Source: Acorus gramineus (Eukaryota > Streptophyta > Magnoliopsida > Acorales > Acoraceae). Taken from it: a stretch of DNA of 64,000 nucleotides. The translations under genes were made by a program, and so were the position numbers. This document shows positions 1-12,139 of this stretch, in pieces; position 1 is the first letter of the stretch, and the number at the start of each line of letters is the position of its first letter. The stretch is taken from the NCBI GenBank assembly GCA_030737835.1, contig JAUJYN010000026.1:904131-968130 (forward strand), given 5' to 3'. Under the pieces are notes generated by a model that saw nothing but the letters and a program-made list of their open reading frames with translations, searched no databases and was not told where the DNA came from.

Positions 1-72
1 ATTCTTTTGAAAATAGAACAACAATATACATTAATAAAAAATAAGGAAAATAATATTTCCATTCCCTATTGC
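1..72. other. AT-rich left flank of element F1
   Basis: This is non-coding AT-rich sequence. Bases 68-72 read ATTGC, which matches bases 11125-11129 beyond the far end of F1. It is therefore the left copy of the 5-bp target-site duplication. Confidence 0.75.
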
Positions 73-3062
73 TGTCACGCCCCAGGGCGGCCGTCCCCGA
101 GATGTGGCAATAATGAAATATCAGCTATCAATACCTGAGGTCAATAAAGACTCCAACAACAACAGACAAGGTGGCAAAGCAAGGATAATGATAACTGACT
201 GAAAAGCGGAAGCATAATATATAAACAATGTCTGTAAACCAAAACCATTATTACAGACTCGAATACACAATCACTGTCCTTTGAGAGCCAAGTCTAGATC
301 AAAGAAAATACAACCTGTGCCACATGCACGATTTACAATACATACAATGACTCTAGGACTGTTGACAGCCTCGCACTCGCCACCCGCCGAAAGAACGCTC
401 CACGCCCATAAGACCACGCCACAGGAAAGCTCCAGCTCCACGCCCAACACTGCCCCTGAAAAGAAACAGTATGCGAGGGGTGAGCTACAAGCTCAGTGAG
501 TGGTGGAAAACCAATCACCATTACAACAATTCAATACTAAAGCAATTTCCTTTCAAGGCAAACATGGGTAGAAACCCAATGGATAACAAGGTCAGGCGGC
601 GACGCGACCAACCTCACACTCACCCTCACTCCCGAAGGGAGACTCTTGGGACTTTTAGAGACAGACCATACCGTTGATTGAGGAGACCCGGGATTACTGG
701 TCTACGCAACACTATTGGATCATCAACCTCAAGATAACTGCCCAACGATGTCTTTGAACATCGATACGAGACCAGACCCAACAACTATGGGAACGGACGA
801 ACAACGAATGGGTCACGAGGCGATGTGTCTTCACCTCATCCTCACCCTCACTCCCGGAAGGAGACTCTTAGGGCTTTTGGAAGAGACTTAGACTGCTCTA
901 CACCCTTGGTCCACCGGTAGCCCTTTCCCCGGGTAGTCACTACCTGGTATACTCCCACGATCAGTACGCTTCCGAACGCCTCGGTGGTACCTACGGATGG
1001 GAGCCCTCTGTCAAGACAGCTTTTTCAACGCCGGGAAGTTCCTACATCGGATCCAACGAAGGGGAGAACGATTCCACGCTCGCAATATCATTCGTTAGCC
1101 CTCTCCTGGGTAGCCTCTACCTGGTACACTCCCACGATCAATACGCTCCCGAACGCATTGGTGGTACCTACGGATGGGAGCCCTCTGTCAGGACAGCTAC
1201 AACCTGGGCCTCTTCAACACGGATGACATTGGGAGTAAACATTCCATGCTCGCAAAGCGAACCCAATGGAAAACAACTACTCTCGATAATCACTTATCGA
1301 GATATCGAATACTACTGTACTCCCACACCGTTGCGTCGCTCAGACACAAAGGGGGTTGCCTCTGCTCTCACGTAGAAATAATCCCAAGGCACATAACCCA
1401 ACAGGCGATTCATATACACGCCTAGCACGGGTAGGCCTAGCTTAATGCCCCACTACCGGTTTAACAATCCGATAAGATAATGAATTCTCCTGAATTCCAA
1501 ACGAGTGCATCGCTCGGATGCACGGGGCGATTACATCGCTAGCGCTCTAACTAATAAGGTACAACCCGACAGCGGGTCATACCCACGCCTATTTCAGATA
1601 GGCCTATCAGTTTTAAACATGCGCATATAAATATATCCAGGAGAATTTTATATCTAGCTATGTGCATGAACCATATGCACAATCATCTAATAATTATAGG
1701 GACACTCCCTAACATGGATTTACATCATAATAAATCATACAACATGCATACATGGTCTAACTTAAGCATGCGTTGGATATCGCCAACTTAAGGTCAAACG
1801 CGATCTCGCGCATTAACAGGTGCATGCCAATATTCCAAACGAACCTGAGTCGAGTAGGAAATCGCATCTACTTACTCAGTTCATTCAGAGGGAGAAGGCG
1901 AGAGAGATCATCATCTCATGAAGCTGGTCATAGCTTTGCCCCCATTAGCATGGGCGCAACAACTACACCACGCCCTCGAGTCTTACCGCAAGGGAATATT
2001 AGGCAGGTGCCCGTTATTAACCCAGACTTATTCATGCTGGATATTCCAATTAATATGGTGGGAGTAGTATTACAATACTACCTAAGGCATGCTATATTCT
2101 ATACATCCATACACATTACCAAAAATACATGCCCATACTAGAGGGGCTCATGCAACACAATCATTCATACATGAATACAATACATGTATATAAGCCTAGC
2201 ATGCAAGATATCTACATATTATAGCTTAAGCATGGCCATACTACTTATCTACACAAGTAGTATAGCTAGGGGGCCCCATCGATGCATCCCGAGAGGGGGG
2301 GGGGGGGATTGATTGAACCACTCACCATTACCCGGGACCTCGTGCATCCCATCCGACGAGATCTTGGGAGGGGGAATGAAAGGGGGAGATTCGGGGGCCC
2401 TCGATGCACCCGCGACCACCTCAACCACCACCACCACTATGACCACCTCTACAGCCCTCCTCAGCCTCCTTTGGCTTTCTCTTCCTCCTTCACCTTCTCC
2501 TTCTCTTTGAGACATTAACACAAACACATGGGGGGGATTGAAAGAGAGAAAGAGAGACCCACAAAAAAAAATCCACATGAGGAGTGGGAGAGAGAGAGAG
2601 AGAGAGAGATATTTTCCACCGGGGGGGGGGGGGGGGGCTGAGTGTAATGGAAAAATGAGGGGGTGAACCTAACCTAAACTCACCCTCTAACAAACCAATT
2701 AACCAAGTGGTTGCTTCACCACTAAGCAAAGGGGGGGTAAGGTTACCCAAGGTCACCACATTCACCAAAATATCTCACACTATTCGACTAATCAAACCAG
2801 GAACTCTCGAAAACCCGGATACGATTCGGAACTGCATATTTTTCCAAACGTTACCGGAATTCGATGAAATTTTTATGGGTAGTACTAAACAGTACCAGGA
2901 CCCATAATATGTAGTCAGATTTCCAATCAGAGTACTCTAACTCCCGCAGGTAGCTAAAAGCCAAAATTTTAGCGGCTCCGATCGAAAAATTAAAAAGGCC
3001 CTGAATGACCCAGAAGTGACCAAGGCTTAACCGAAATGGCTCCAAATGACACAGGCATAACA
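73..3062 (-). repeat. F1 3' LTR (left copy)
   Basis: This is the 2990-bp terminal repeat of F1, near-identical along its length to 8114-11124. On the plus strand it opens TGTCACGCCCCAGGGCGG and closes CAGGCATAACA. It contains CACCCTCACCCTCAC boxes, a poly-G/GA simple-repeat patch around 2295-2640, and a conserved block near 2790-3060. Open reading frames inside it are fortuitous. Confidence 0.87.
2588..2638. repeat. (GA)n and poly-G simple repeats in F1 LTR
   Basis: A run of about eleven GA units is followed by a homopolymeric G tract. The same patch, with different lengths, occurs in the right LTR (about 10660-10702), so these tracts have expanded or contracted since insertion. Confidence 0.85.
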
Positions 3063-3082
3063 TTCTCCCCCCCTTAGGAAAT

Positions 3083-4726
3083 TTAGTCAAAATTTAAGGA
3101 AACCCAAAGGGAAGACCGAATATAGCAAGTATCATGCATATACCTTTTGTTCCCAAGTGGTCTATGCACCAGACTGGCGCTACCGACACACTGTAAACAA
3201 GGGAACGGTCTTAGCGTGGAGCCTCTTCTCATGCTGGTCTCTGACCTCGATCCACTGCTCCACGAACGACAAATCCAGCTCGAGAATGAGACGGTCGAAC
3301 GGAGTGACATGAGCAGAATCTTGGATATAATGCCTCGGCCATGAGACAAGGACGACGTCGTGGGCATGAGCCAGCTGTGGGGGAAAGGCTACATGACAAG
3401 CCACCTCCCCAATCCACTCAATGACGAGAAACAGTCCCATTAAAGAGCCAACTCAGCTTGCCCCGAACGTCGAAACATAGGATGCCCTTAAACTAGGACA
3501 CCTTCACGAAAACATGGTTGCCAAACCCAAAGGTAAGCTCCTGGCGACGATGACCTGCGTAGCCCTTCTGTCAGTTCTGGGAGGTGCAGATGCACACATG
3601 AACCAACCTGGCCACCGCAAGGTCAAACAACTAACTTGTGGCCTCTCTAACTGACGCTCCTCAACCGTCCCAACACAAGGGAGGTATAAAACTGCGCCTG
3701 TAGAGTGCCTCTCACAGATCCATCTGGATGCTCGAATGGCAGTCGTCTTGCAGGCATACCCCAACAAATGGGTGGTGCCTCACCCAACTGCCCTCATCAT
3801 CGAGCACGCAGGCACTTAGCATGTCCTCCAAGGTCTGAATCATCCTCTTTGTCTGGCTGTCCATCGGTGATGAAACGCTATACTTAAATGGAGGCTCGCG
3901 CCAAAGCCTGCCAAGGCTGCACCACAACCTCAAAGTAACCCTCGCGTCTCAACCGAAAATAGCGCCGACCAGAGTGCCATGAAGATGAACAATCGCGAAG
4001 GTGAAAACCCACGTCAAGGCGTCCAGAGACTCAATCAGTCGGATTAGGGAGGGAAGCGCGGACTTAGTCAGTCGGTCAATGATCACCTAGACGGCGTCGT
4101 GACCCGAATGTGACATTAGCGAGTCCGCAACAATCCCTGATAACCCACTCCCACGTCCACTGAGGAATCTCCATGGACTGACACTTTCCAACGCGATGAT
4201 GATTCTCGAACTTTGCCTGAGGGCATGCCAACCTGGGGAAACAAGGTCACCCACATCACCTTTTCATCGCACTACTAGCAGTCTCAATGAAGACTACCTC
4301 AAAGTAGTCCACGGAGGCCCAATAAAACTTTTGAGATCCACGAAGGCATCCGGCGCATTCGTCAACCCCGACGGCAGTACTTAAAACTCGTAGTGCCTGA
4401 ACGGTCACGAAAGGCCATCTACGGGATGTCCAACTCCCGGATCTCCAACTTGTGGTACCCTTGTGCGAAGATCGATCTAACAGCAGACACTCGCTCCCAG
4501 AGCTGGTCAAATAGATCATCAATTCACGGCAAGGGGGTACCTGATCTTCAACCCTCACGGGAAGATCAAAACAACACTTCGAACAATTAAGTCCAGATTC
4601 TGCTCCTCGAGCATGGCTAGCGCTCATGATGACACTTACATGCTTGGTAAGCCGCTCAACCGTACTTAATCCACAAGACACGCAATAAGGGGTCGTCGAA
4701 CCTCGACAATGCCTATGCGACGTCAT
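3083..4726 (-). pseudogene. Decayed Gypsy pol fragment (RT, then integrase and chromodomain)
   Basis: Read on the minus strand, 4726-4256 gives a degenerate reverse transcriptase. It can be aligned with the middle of the RT in the full-length element at 46215-56674, including the region around the DLF and TNAP motifs. A deletion near 4250 then joins it to integrase. Around 3933-3712 the [14 protein letters not shown] stretch near the third catalytic residue is still readable. The chromodomain segment lies near 3180-3440. Several frameshifts and stops break it, and gag and protease are not recognisable. It cannot encode a working polyprotein. Confidence 0.75.
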
Positions 4727-4990
4727 CTATCTGATAAGGCGGTTGAGTCTCATCACGAACGTTAGCATCGCGTCTCCTCATTTGCGACCAATGTGGGGCA
4801 AAACGCGACAGTATCCACAACTGTGCTTCACATGCCACCAGAGATAGGTCACCCTACTACAACTATTGGAACTCTAGCATCATGCACTCAATGGGCAAAT
4901 TCATCACAGGGAGTCCACGCTCTTGACATCATCCAGTAGCACTCTCCCGGTGTGGCCTCTACCTGGTAGCCTCCCAAGCCCACTATCTCT
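4727..4990. other. Unassigned internal F1 sequence
   Basis: This lies between the RT remnant and the duplicated block. The last 100 bases resemble LTR-internal sequence (compare CTCTACCTGGTA motifs in the LTRs). No coding sequence is supported. Confidence 0.4.
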
Positions 4991-5811
4991 GCCATATGGG
5001 CGCACCAACAAGCATAGTATCTAGGAGCACCTCACAGGGCTCTGGCCTCAACCGGGCAGCTACAACGCACAATGATATATCGAAGCGACTCCAGATGCCA
5101 CTATGGAACCCAGTCCACAAGCAATCGCCCACCAAGCTGCAATAGGATGTACCCAATCCCGATCGTACGCATCACCACTCGCTACAGCACCTTTCAAGTG
5201 AGAGGAAAAATCCATCATCAATTTGATGCTTCAAACGTATTCCTTGACTGGGAAAAGAACCTTGGCAGGGCACTATGAGGGCCCGATATAGGATATCCCG
5301 ACAACCAAACAAGGAACACGGAGTACCCTAGCCCGGGTCTCAACGATGACCCCGCAAGGCCCCTTAATCCTGAGTAGGAAGGCTGGAAGAAGACATCATC
5401 CCTTAATGAGCAATACGCCACATCCTCAACACTTGAAACTGGCGCCGCACACGAACTCCATGGTTACCAGCAATACCGATGCACGGGAAAGAAGCTCCAT
5501 TATCGAGACGCAATCCATACCTTAGAAATTGTGACCAATTCATCATTATCACACTACTAGGCTAGAATCTCCTACCCAAGCCTTAATCCCGCAACAAGGG
5601 ATCCAACAACTGACCCTCTTCAGCCGACCCAGTCGACAACTTAAGGGTGGGTCCAGGGGGGGTCACGTCCACATCAACGGATGCGACGAGGCATGTCAGC
5701 AACCTAAGATAACTTCTAAAACAAGCGTACTCAGATGACAATCCCATGACTCATCATCTATACGACTAGACTTAGGCTCTCATACCAACTTTTGTCACGC
5801 CCCAGGGCGGC
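4991..5811. repeat. 821-bp direct repeat, copy A
   Basis: It matches 7312-8132 at about 98 percent by eye and has the same length. It covers the non-coding internal region of F1, the primer-binding site (here mutated) and the first bases of the 5' LTR, stopping at GGGCGGC. The copies flank the 5812-7311 insert. The copy also holds an LTR-like box (GACTGGGAAAAGAACC) found again inside LTRs elsewhere in the window. Confidence 0.85.
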
Positions 5812-6376
5812 TGATAAGCGTAATATTTGCACATTTAATCCCCTTAATTTAGTTTTCTATTTCCTAATTTTATGTGTAATAATTACTAATATTCAGAATT
5901 TATTTGTTATTGCAGGTAATTGAGATAAATGATGATTATCAATGCAAAATATTCTATAAAGCATTTAAAGATATGAAGGAGAATCAAGAGGATTCTTGAA
6001 GATCCAAAATTATGCTAGATAAATATTTGGTGAAGAGAGAATCAAAAATCAAAATCCAATCAAATATTCTTCAAATCAATGTTAAAACCGTCCCACTATT
6101 TTGACCATAACTTTTGCCTCAAATATCGTATTTTGGCCCAAAATATGGCGTTGAAAAGATATTTTCAAGATCTACAAATCAATGTTTCATGAATATTTTG
6201 CAATTCCACCTTATTAGGGGTAAAAAATTCATCCGAAGATTCTGCAGAAAATTAATGACGGGAATGAAAGATTTTACCTGCTAAAATTGTCAAATATTCA
6301 TATGAGGAAGGTTGATGGCCAATCTTAACCATCCAATTCATTGCAAATCAATGGTCAAGATTCAAGGCTGGAGGCT

Positions 6377-6600
6377 ATAAAAGGAACACATATGAAGCCA
6401 AGAAAAAAAAAAAAAAAGGAGGCAAAGGGACAACCAAAGGAGAAGAAAGATTCAAGAGTTTTTGCTTTGTTTTTGTTTTTCTTTTCATCTCATATCTTTG
6501 GATGTCTGTATATATTTAGATCTGAATTTTAATATTACTTTAATATTTTTATTTTCAAGAATTTTTTAATAATATGATGTCTTTTTTTTTTATTTTTTTT
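6377..6600 (+). repeat. Left arm of about 225-bp inverted repeat
   Basis: It begins ATAAAAGGAACACATATG and is the near-perfect reverse complement of 7078-7307, apart from homopolymer length differences. A transcript across both arms could form a long hairpin. Confidence 0.85.
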
Positions 6601-7077
6601 AAAAACGGATATTAATATAAAAAGATAACTAGGGTTTTAGAATCCACCATGCAATACCAATTTAGGGGTTATATTCAAATGTGAAACTCCACCATATAAC
6701 TCAATCAATATTGACGTTAGTCAAATACCAATCAGAAATTAAATATTTAAAATCATATTAATTATTTCATAAAATGATCTATCTCCCTTCCCTTTATAAA
6801 ATCTACCAACTCAATATTCAACTTGTTAAGAAGAGCATAAAATATCAGAGAACCTAATCAAAGCATATTTTATCAAATCAAATACAAGAGATTTTTTAAG
6901 AAGGTAATAAGAAATTCACATGAAAGGTTTCAAAAGAGAATTGAAGGAGAGATTGATATTCAATAAAGCAAACAATATGGAGAATTCAGATCTAAATATA
7001 AAATCCTAAACTAGCATTGCATGGTTTCATCTTCAACCCTAGTTGAAGATTTAGCTACTAGAAAACATGATCAAACT

Positions 7078-7307
7078 AAATAAAAAATAAAAAATAAAAG
7101 ACATCATATTATTGAAAAATTCTTGAAAATAAAAATATTAAAGTAATATTAAAATTCAGATCTAAATATATACAGACATCCAAAGATATGAGATGAAAAG
7201 AAAAACAAAAACAAAGCAAAAACTCTTGAATCTTTCTTCTCCTTTGGTTGTCCCTTTGCCTCATTCTTTTTTTTTTCTTTTCTTGGCTTCATATGTGTTC
7301 CTTTTAT
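7078..7307 (-). repeat. Right arm of about 225-bp inverted repeat
   Basis: This is the reverse-complement partner of 6377-6600. It ends CATATGTGTTCCTTTTAT, directly before the second copy of the 821-bp duplication. Confidence 0.85.
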
Positions 7308-7311
7308 CTAT

Positions 7312-8132
7312 GCCATATGGGCGCACCAACAAGCATAGTATATGGGAGCACCTCACAGGGCTCTGGCCTCAATCGGGCAGCTACAACACACAATGATATA
7401 TCGAAGCGACTCCAGATGCCACTATGGAACCCAGTCCACAAGCAATCGCCCACCAAGTTGCAATAGGATGTACCCAATCCCGATCGTACGCATCACCACT
7501 CGCTACAGCACCTTTCAAGTGAGAGGAAAAATCCATCATCAATTTGATGCTTCAAAGGTATTCCTTGACTGGGAAAAGAACCTTGGCAGGGCACTATGAG
7601 GGCCCGATATAGGATATCCCGACAACCAAACAAGGAACACGGAGTACCCTAGCCCGGGTCTCAACGATGACCCCGCAAGGCCCCTTAATCCTGAGTAGGA
7701 AGGCTGGAAGAAGACATCATCCCTTAATGAGCAATACGCCACATCCTCAACACTTGAAACTGGTGCCGCACACGAACTCCATGGTTACCAGCAATACCGA
7801 TGCACGGGAAAGAAGCTCCATTATCGAGACGCAATCCATACCTTAGAAATTGTGACCAATTCATCATTATCACACTACTAGGCTAGAATCTCCTACCCAA
7901 GCCTTAATCCCGCAACAAGGGATCCAACAACTGACCCTGTTCAGCCGACCCAGTCGACAACTTAAGGGTGGGTCCAGGGGGGGTCACGTCCACGTCAACG
8001 GATGCGAAGAGGCATGTCAGCAACCTAAGATAACTTCTAAAACAAGAGTACTCAGATGACAATCCTATGACTCATCATCTATACGACTAGACTTAGGCTC
8101 TGATACCAACTTTTGTCACGCCCCAGGGCGGC
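7312..8132. repeat. 821-bp direct repeat, copy B
   Basis: This is the second copy of 4991-5811. It runs without a break into the 5' LTR of F1, so copy B is the ancestral position and copy A the extra one. The bases before each copy (CTATCTCT and TTATCTAT) share TATCT, which suggests a microhomology junction. Confidence 0.85.
8097..8108 (-). promoter_or_regulatory. Primer-binding site of F1
   Basis: On the minus strand this reads TGGTATCAGAGC, the complement of the 3' end of plant initiator tRNA-Met. It lies 5 bases inside the 5' LTR, where first-strand cDNA synthesis would be primed. Confidence 0.85.
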
Positions 8133-11124
8133 CGTCCCTGAGATGTGGCAATAATGAAATTTCAGCTATCAATTCCTGAGGTCAATAAAGACTCCAACAA
8201 CAACACACAAGGTGGCAAAGCAAGGATAATGATAACTGACTGAAAAGCGAAAGCATAATATATAAACAATGTCTGTAAACCAAAAACATTATTACAGACT
8301 CGAATACACAATCACTGTCCTGTGAGAGCCAAGTCTAGACCAAAGAAAATACAACCTATGCCACATGCACGATTTACAATACATACAATGACTCTAGGAC
8401 TGCTGACAGCCTCGCATTCGCCACCCGCCGGAAGAACGCTCCACGCCCATAAGATCACGCCACAGGAAAGCTCCAGCTCCACGCCCAACACTGCCCCTGA
8501 AAAGAAAATGTATGCGAGGGGTGAGCTACAAGTTCAGTGAGTGGCTGGAAACCAATCACCATACAACAGTTCAATACTAAAGCAATTTCTTTTCAAGGAA
8601 AACATGGGTAGAAACCCAATGGATAACAAGGTCACGCGGCGGCGCGACCAACCTCACCCTCACCCTCACTCCCGGAGGAAGACTCTTGGGACTTTTAGGG
8701 AGAGACCATACCGTTGGTCGAGGAGACCCGGGATTACTGGTCTACGCAACACTACTGGATCATCAACCTCAAGATAACTGCCCAACGATGTCTTTGAACA
8801 CCGATACGAGACCGAACCCCACAACTATGGGAACGGACGAACAACGAATGGGTCACGAGGCGATGTGTCTTCACCTCATCCTCACCCTCACTCCCGGAGG
8901 GAGACTCTTGGGACTTTTAGAAGAGACTTAGACTGCTCTACACTCTTGGTCCACCGGTAGCCCTTTCCCCGGGTAGTCACTACTTGGTATACTGCCACGA
9001 TCAGTACGCTTCCGAACGCCTCGGTGATACCTACGGATGGGAACCCTCTGCCAGGACAGCTTTTCCAATGCCGAAAAGTTCCTACATCGGATCCAACGAA
9101 GGGGAGAACGATTCCACGCTCGCAATATCATTCGTTAGCCCTCTCCCGGGTAGCCTCTACCTGGTACACTCCCACGATCAATACGCTCCCAAACGCTTTG
9201 GTGGTACCTACGGATGGGAGCCCTCTGTCAGGACAGCTACAACCCGGGCCTCTTCAACACAGATGACATTGGGAGTAAACATTCCATGCTCGCAAAGCGA
9301 ACCCAATGGAAAACAACTACTCTCGATAATCACTTATCGAGATATCGAATACTACTGTACTCCCACACCGTTGCGTCGCTCAGACACAAGGGGGTTGCCT
9401 CTGCTCTTACGTAGAAATAATCCCAAGGCACATAACCCAACAGGCGGTTCATATACACGCCTAGCACGGGTAGGCCTAGCTTAATGCCCCACTACCGGTT
9501 TAACAATCCGATAAGATAATGAATTCTCCTGAATTCCAAATGAGTGCATTGCTCGGATGCATGAGGCAATTACATCGGTAGCGCTCTAACTAATAAGGTA
9601 CAACCCGACAGCGGGTCATACCCACGCCTATTTCAGATAGGCCTATCAGTTTTTAACATGCGCATATAAATATATCCAAGAGAATTTTATATCTAGCTAT
9701 GTTCATGAACCATATGCACAATCATCTAATAATTATAGGGACACTCCCTAACATGGATTTACATCATAATAAATCATACAACATGCATACATGGTCTAAC
9801 TTAAGCATGCGTTGGATATCGCCAACTTAAAAGAAAGGGTCAAACGCGATCTCGCGCATTAACAGGTGCATGCCAATATTCCAAACGAACCTGAGTCGAG
9901 TTGGAAATTGCATCTACTTACTCAGTTCGTTCAGAGAGAGAGAGGGCGAGAGAGATCATCATCTCATGAAGCTGGTCATAGCTTTGCCCCATTAGCATGG
10001 GCGCAACAACTACACCACGCCCTCGAGTCTTATCGCAAGGGAATATTAGGCAGGTGCCCGTTATTAACCCAGACTTATTCATGCTGGATATTCCAATTAA
10101 TATGGTGGGAGTAGTATTACAATACTACCTAAGGCATGCCATATTCTATACATCCATACACATTTGCAAAAATACATGCCCATACTAGAGGGGCTCATGC
10201 AACACAATCATTCATACATGAATACAATACATGTATATAAGCCTAGCGTGCAAGATATCTACATATTATAGCTTAAGCATGGCCATACTACTTATCTACA
10301 CAAATAGTATAGCTAGGGGGCCCCATCGATGTGCGATGTGCGTCTACGCGCGTCGAGCACATCCCGAGAAGGGGGGGGGGATTGGATCAAACAATTCACC
10401 ACAACCCGTGACCTCGCGCATCCCATCCGACGAGATCTAGGGAGGGGGAATGAAAGGGGGAGATTTGGGGGCCCTCGATGCACCCGCGACCACCTCAACC
10501 ACCACTACCACTACCTCCACCTCCAGAGCCCTCCTCAGCCTCCTTTGGCTTTCTCTTCCTCCTTCACCTTCTCTTCTTTTTGAGACATTAACACAAACAC
10601 ATGGGGGGGGATTGAAAGAGAGGAAGACAGACCCCCAAAAAAAATCCACGTGGGGAGTGGGAGAGAGAGAGAGAGAGATATTTTCCACTTGGGGGGGGGG
10701 GTGAGTGTAATGGAAAAATGAGGGGGTGGACCTAACCTAAACTCACCCTCTAACAAACCAATTAACCATGTGGTTGCTTCACCACTAAGCAAAGGCGGGT
10801 AAGGTTACCCAAGGTCACCACATTCACCAAAATATCTCACACTATTCGACTAATCAAACCAGGAACTCTCGAAAACTCGGATACGATTCGGAGCTGCATA
10901 TTTTTCCAAACGTTACCGGAATTAGATGAAATTTTTATGGGTAGTATTAAATGGTACCAGGACCCATAATATGCAGTCAGATTTCCAATCAGAGTACTCT
11001 AACTCCCACAGGTGGCTAAAAGCCAAAATTTTAGCGGCTTCGATCGAAAAATTAAAAAGGCCCTGAATGACCTAGAAGTGACCAAGGCTTAACCGAAATG
11101 GCTCCAAATGACACAGGCATAACA
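8114..11124 (-). repeat. F1 5' LTR (right copy)
   Basis: This 3011-bp partner of 73-3062 has the same TG/CA ends and the same internal landmarks (CACCCTCACCCTCAC boxes, poly-G and GA patches near 10370 and 10670). Differences between the copies are scattered substitutions and small indels, so F1 is not recent. Confidence 0.87.
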
Positions 11125-12139
11125 ATTGCAGCCCCAACTGCAGACCACACCGGTTTTTTATGTTTTTTTTTTTTAAAATCATATACTCTCCAATTGAAGT
11201 ACATGCATGCATTTATATGAAATAAAATATATATTGAGATACATTAATATACTTTTTATCGCGTTAAAAAAATGATGATTTTTTGCATCATACACTATAA
11301 CATAACCCCAAACACTAAGATAACGCAATATATATTACATTATCATAGTGTATAGGATTGTAGAACATATTACACTTATTCAATATATATTACATTATCA
11401 TAGTGTATAGGGTTGCAAAACAGGCAATAAAACGGACTAAGTGTATTAGCGCCTAAAAAATACATCATCAAAGAATAAAAAAATGATGGTGGGCTGGTGG
11501 GGTCATTAGTGAGCTTAGTTGCCATTGTGACAGTAATAATTTAAATTTAAAAAAAAATAAAAATAAAAATTGATGGGGTCAATTGACCTATCATGCATGT
11601 GGCAACCCATGGTTGCGCCCCAATGCAGCAGATTATATTTTAGTATTCTAAATCCTTATTCATTTCTTTTTTGCTTGACTATTTACATATTTATATAGCG
11701 TCATTAATACATATTCATTTTTTTAAAGAAGCATCAACATTTAATGGAGTTCATCATCAAAAACTCAAATTACATTGGCACATATTTCACAAAAATCCAC
11801 CTAATCACAAATAATTTAAAGTAAGAAAAACTACCTGAGAATGTCTGGAATACATTAAAAAAGCTAAGAGGGTGAAATATTTTAACAAAGTTAAGAGGTA
11901 TGAAATATGTTAATGATCTAATTAAATAATGGTAGGTTAGTCTTTTGAATTTTCAAATTGTGAAATGAGATTTTTTTTTTGTGTAATTTTAAAAAGTGGC
12001 TGATTTGGGTATTTCTAACTTTTAGGAGACTTTTTTTTAGTCATTTTCCCTATATTTAAAGTGTGTAATTTTTTTCTTTTGAAATTTAGTTTAGTGTTTG
12101 TTTAAATTTTTTTGAATTTAAAATGAAAAATGATTGGCA
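11125..12139. other. AT-rich intergenic DNA
   Basis: The ATTGC duplication occupies 11125-11129. The rest is AT-rich with short degenerate direct repeats (for example AATATATATTACATTATCATAG near 11325 and 11381). There is no supported gene. Bases 12052-12118 resemble the two sides of the MULE insertion site at 14087-14140 and 29200 onward. Confidence 0.6.

Larger units (their letters stand above)
5812..7311. mobile_element. AT-rich insert resembling LTR fragments joined head-to-head
   Basis: The base composition changes sharply at TGATAAGCGTAAT. The left portion looks like an LTR promoter region: it starts with TG and has a TATA-like CTATAAAAGG at 6375-6384. Bases 6377-6600 recur inverted at 7078-7307, with about 480 bp between. 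A segment near 7025-7070 carries the CTAGTAGCTAAATC-type leader (minus strand) that I associate with plant Gypsy LTRs. No coding sequence is visible. No ordinary short target-site duplication is found; an 821-bp duplication is present instead. Confidence 0.55.
73..11124 (-). mobile_element. F1: decayed Ty3/Gypsy LTR retrotransposon
   Basis: Two roughly 3.0-kb direct repeats (73-3062 and 8114-11124) bound this element. Read on the minus strand each begins TGTTATGCCTG and ends GGGCGTGACA. The ATTGC duplication lies at 68-72 and 11125-11129. A minus-strand primer-binding site is at 8097-8108, and a polypurine tract (read as C-rich on the plus strand) abuts the left LTR at 3063. Internal coding is limited to eroded RT and integrase pieces, so the element cannot move by itself. 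A 1.5-kb unrelated insert (5812-7311) and an 821-bp duplication enlarge it. It is assigned to the Tekay/Del-like chromoviruses by resemblance to the full-length copy at 46215-56674. Confidence 0.85.

Noticed and set aside
281-499. Small frames shared by several F1-type LTRs (for example 8322-8540, 40654-41079)
   Set aside because: They recur because the LTR recurs. Lengths change with indels, and there is no conserved start context or domain.
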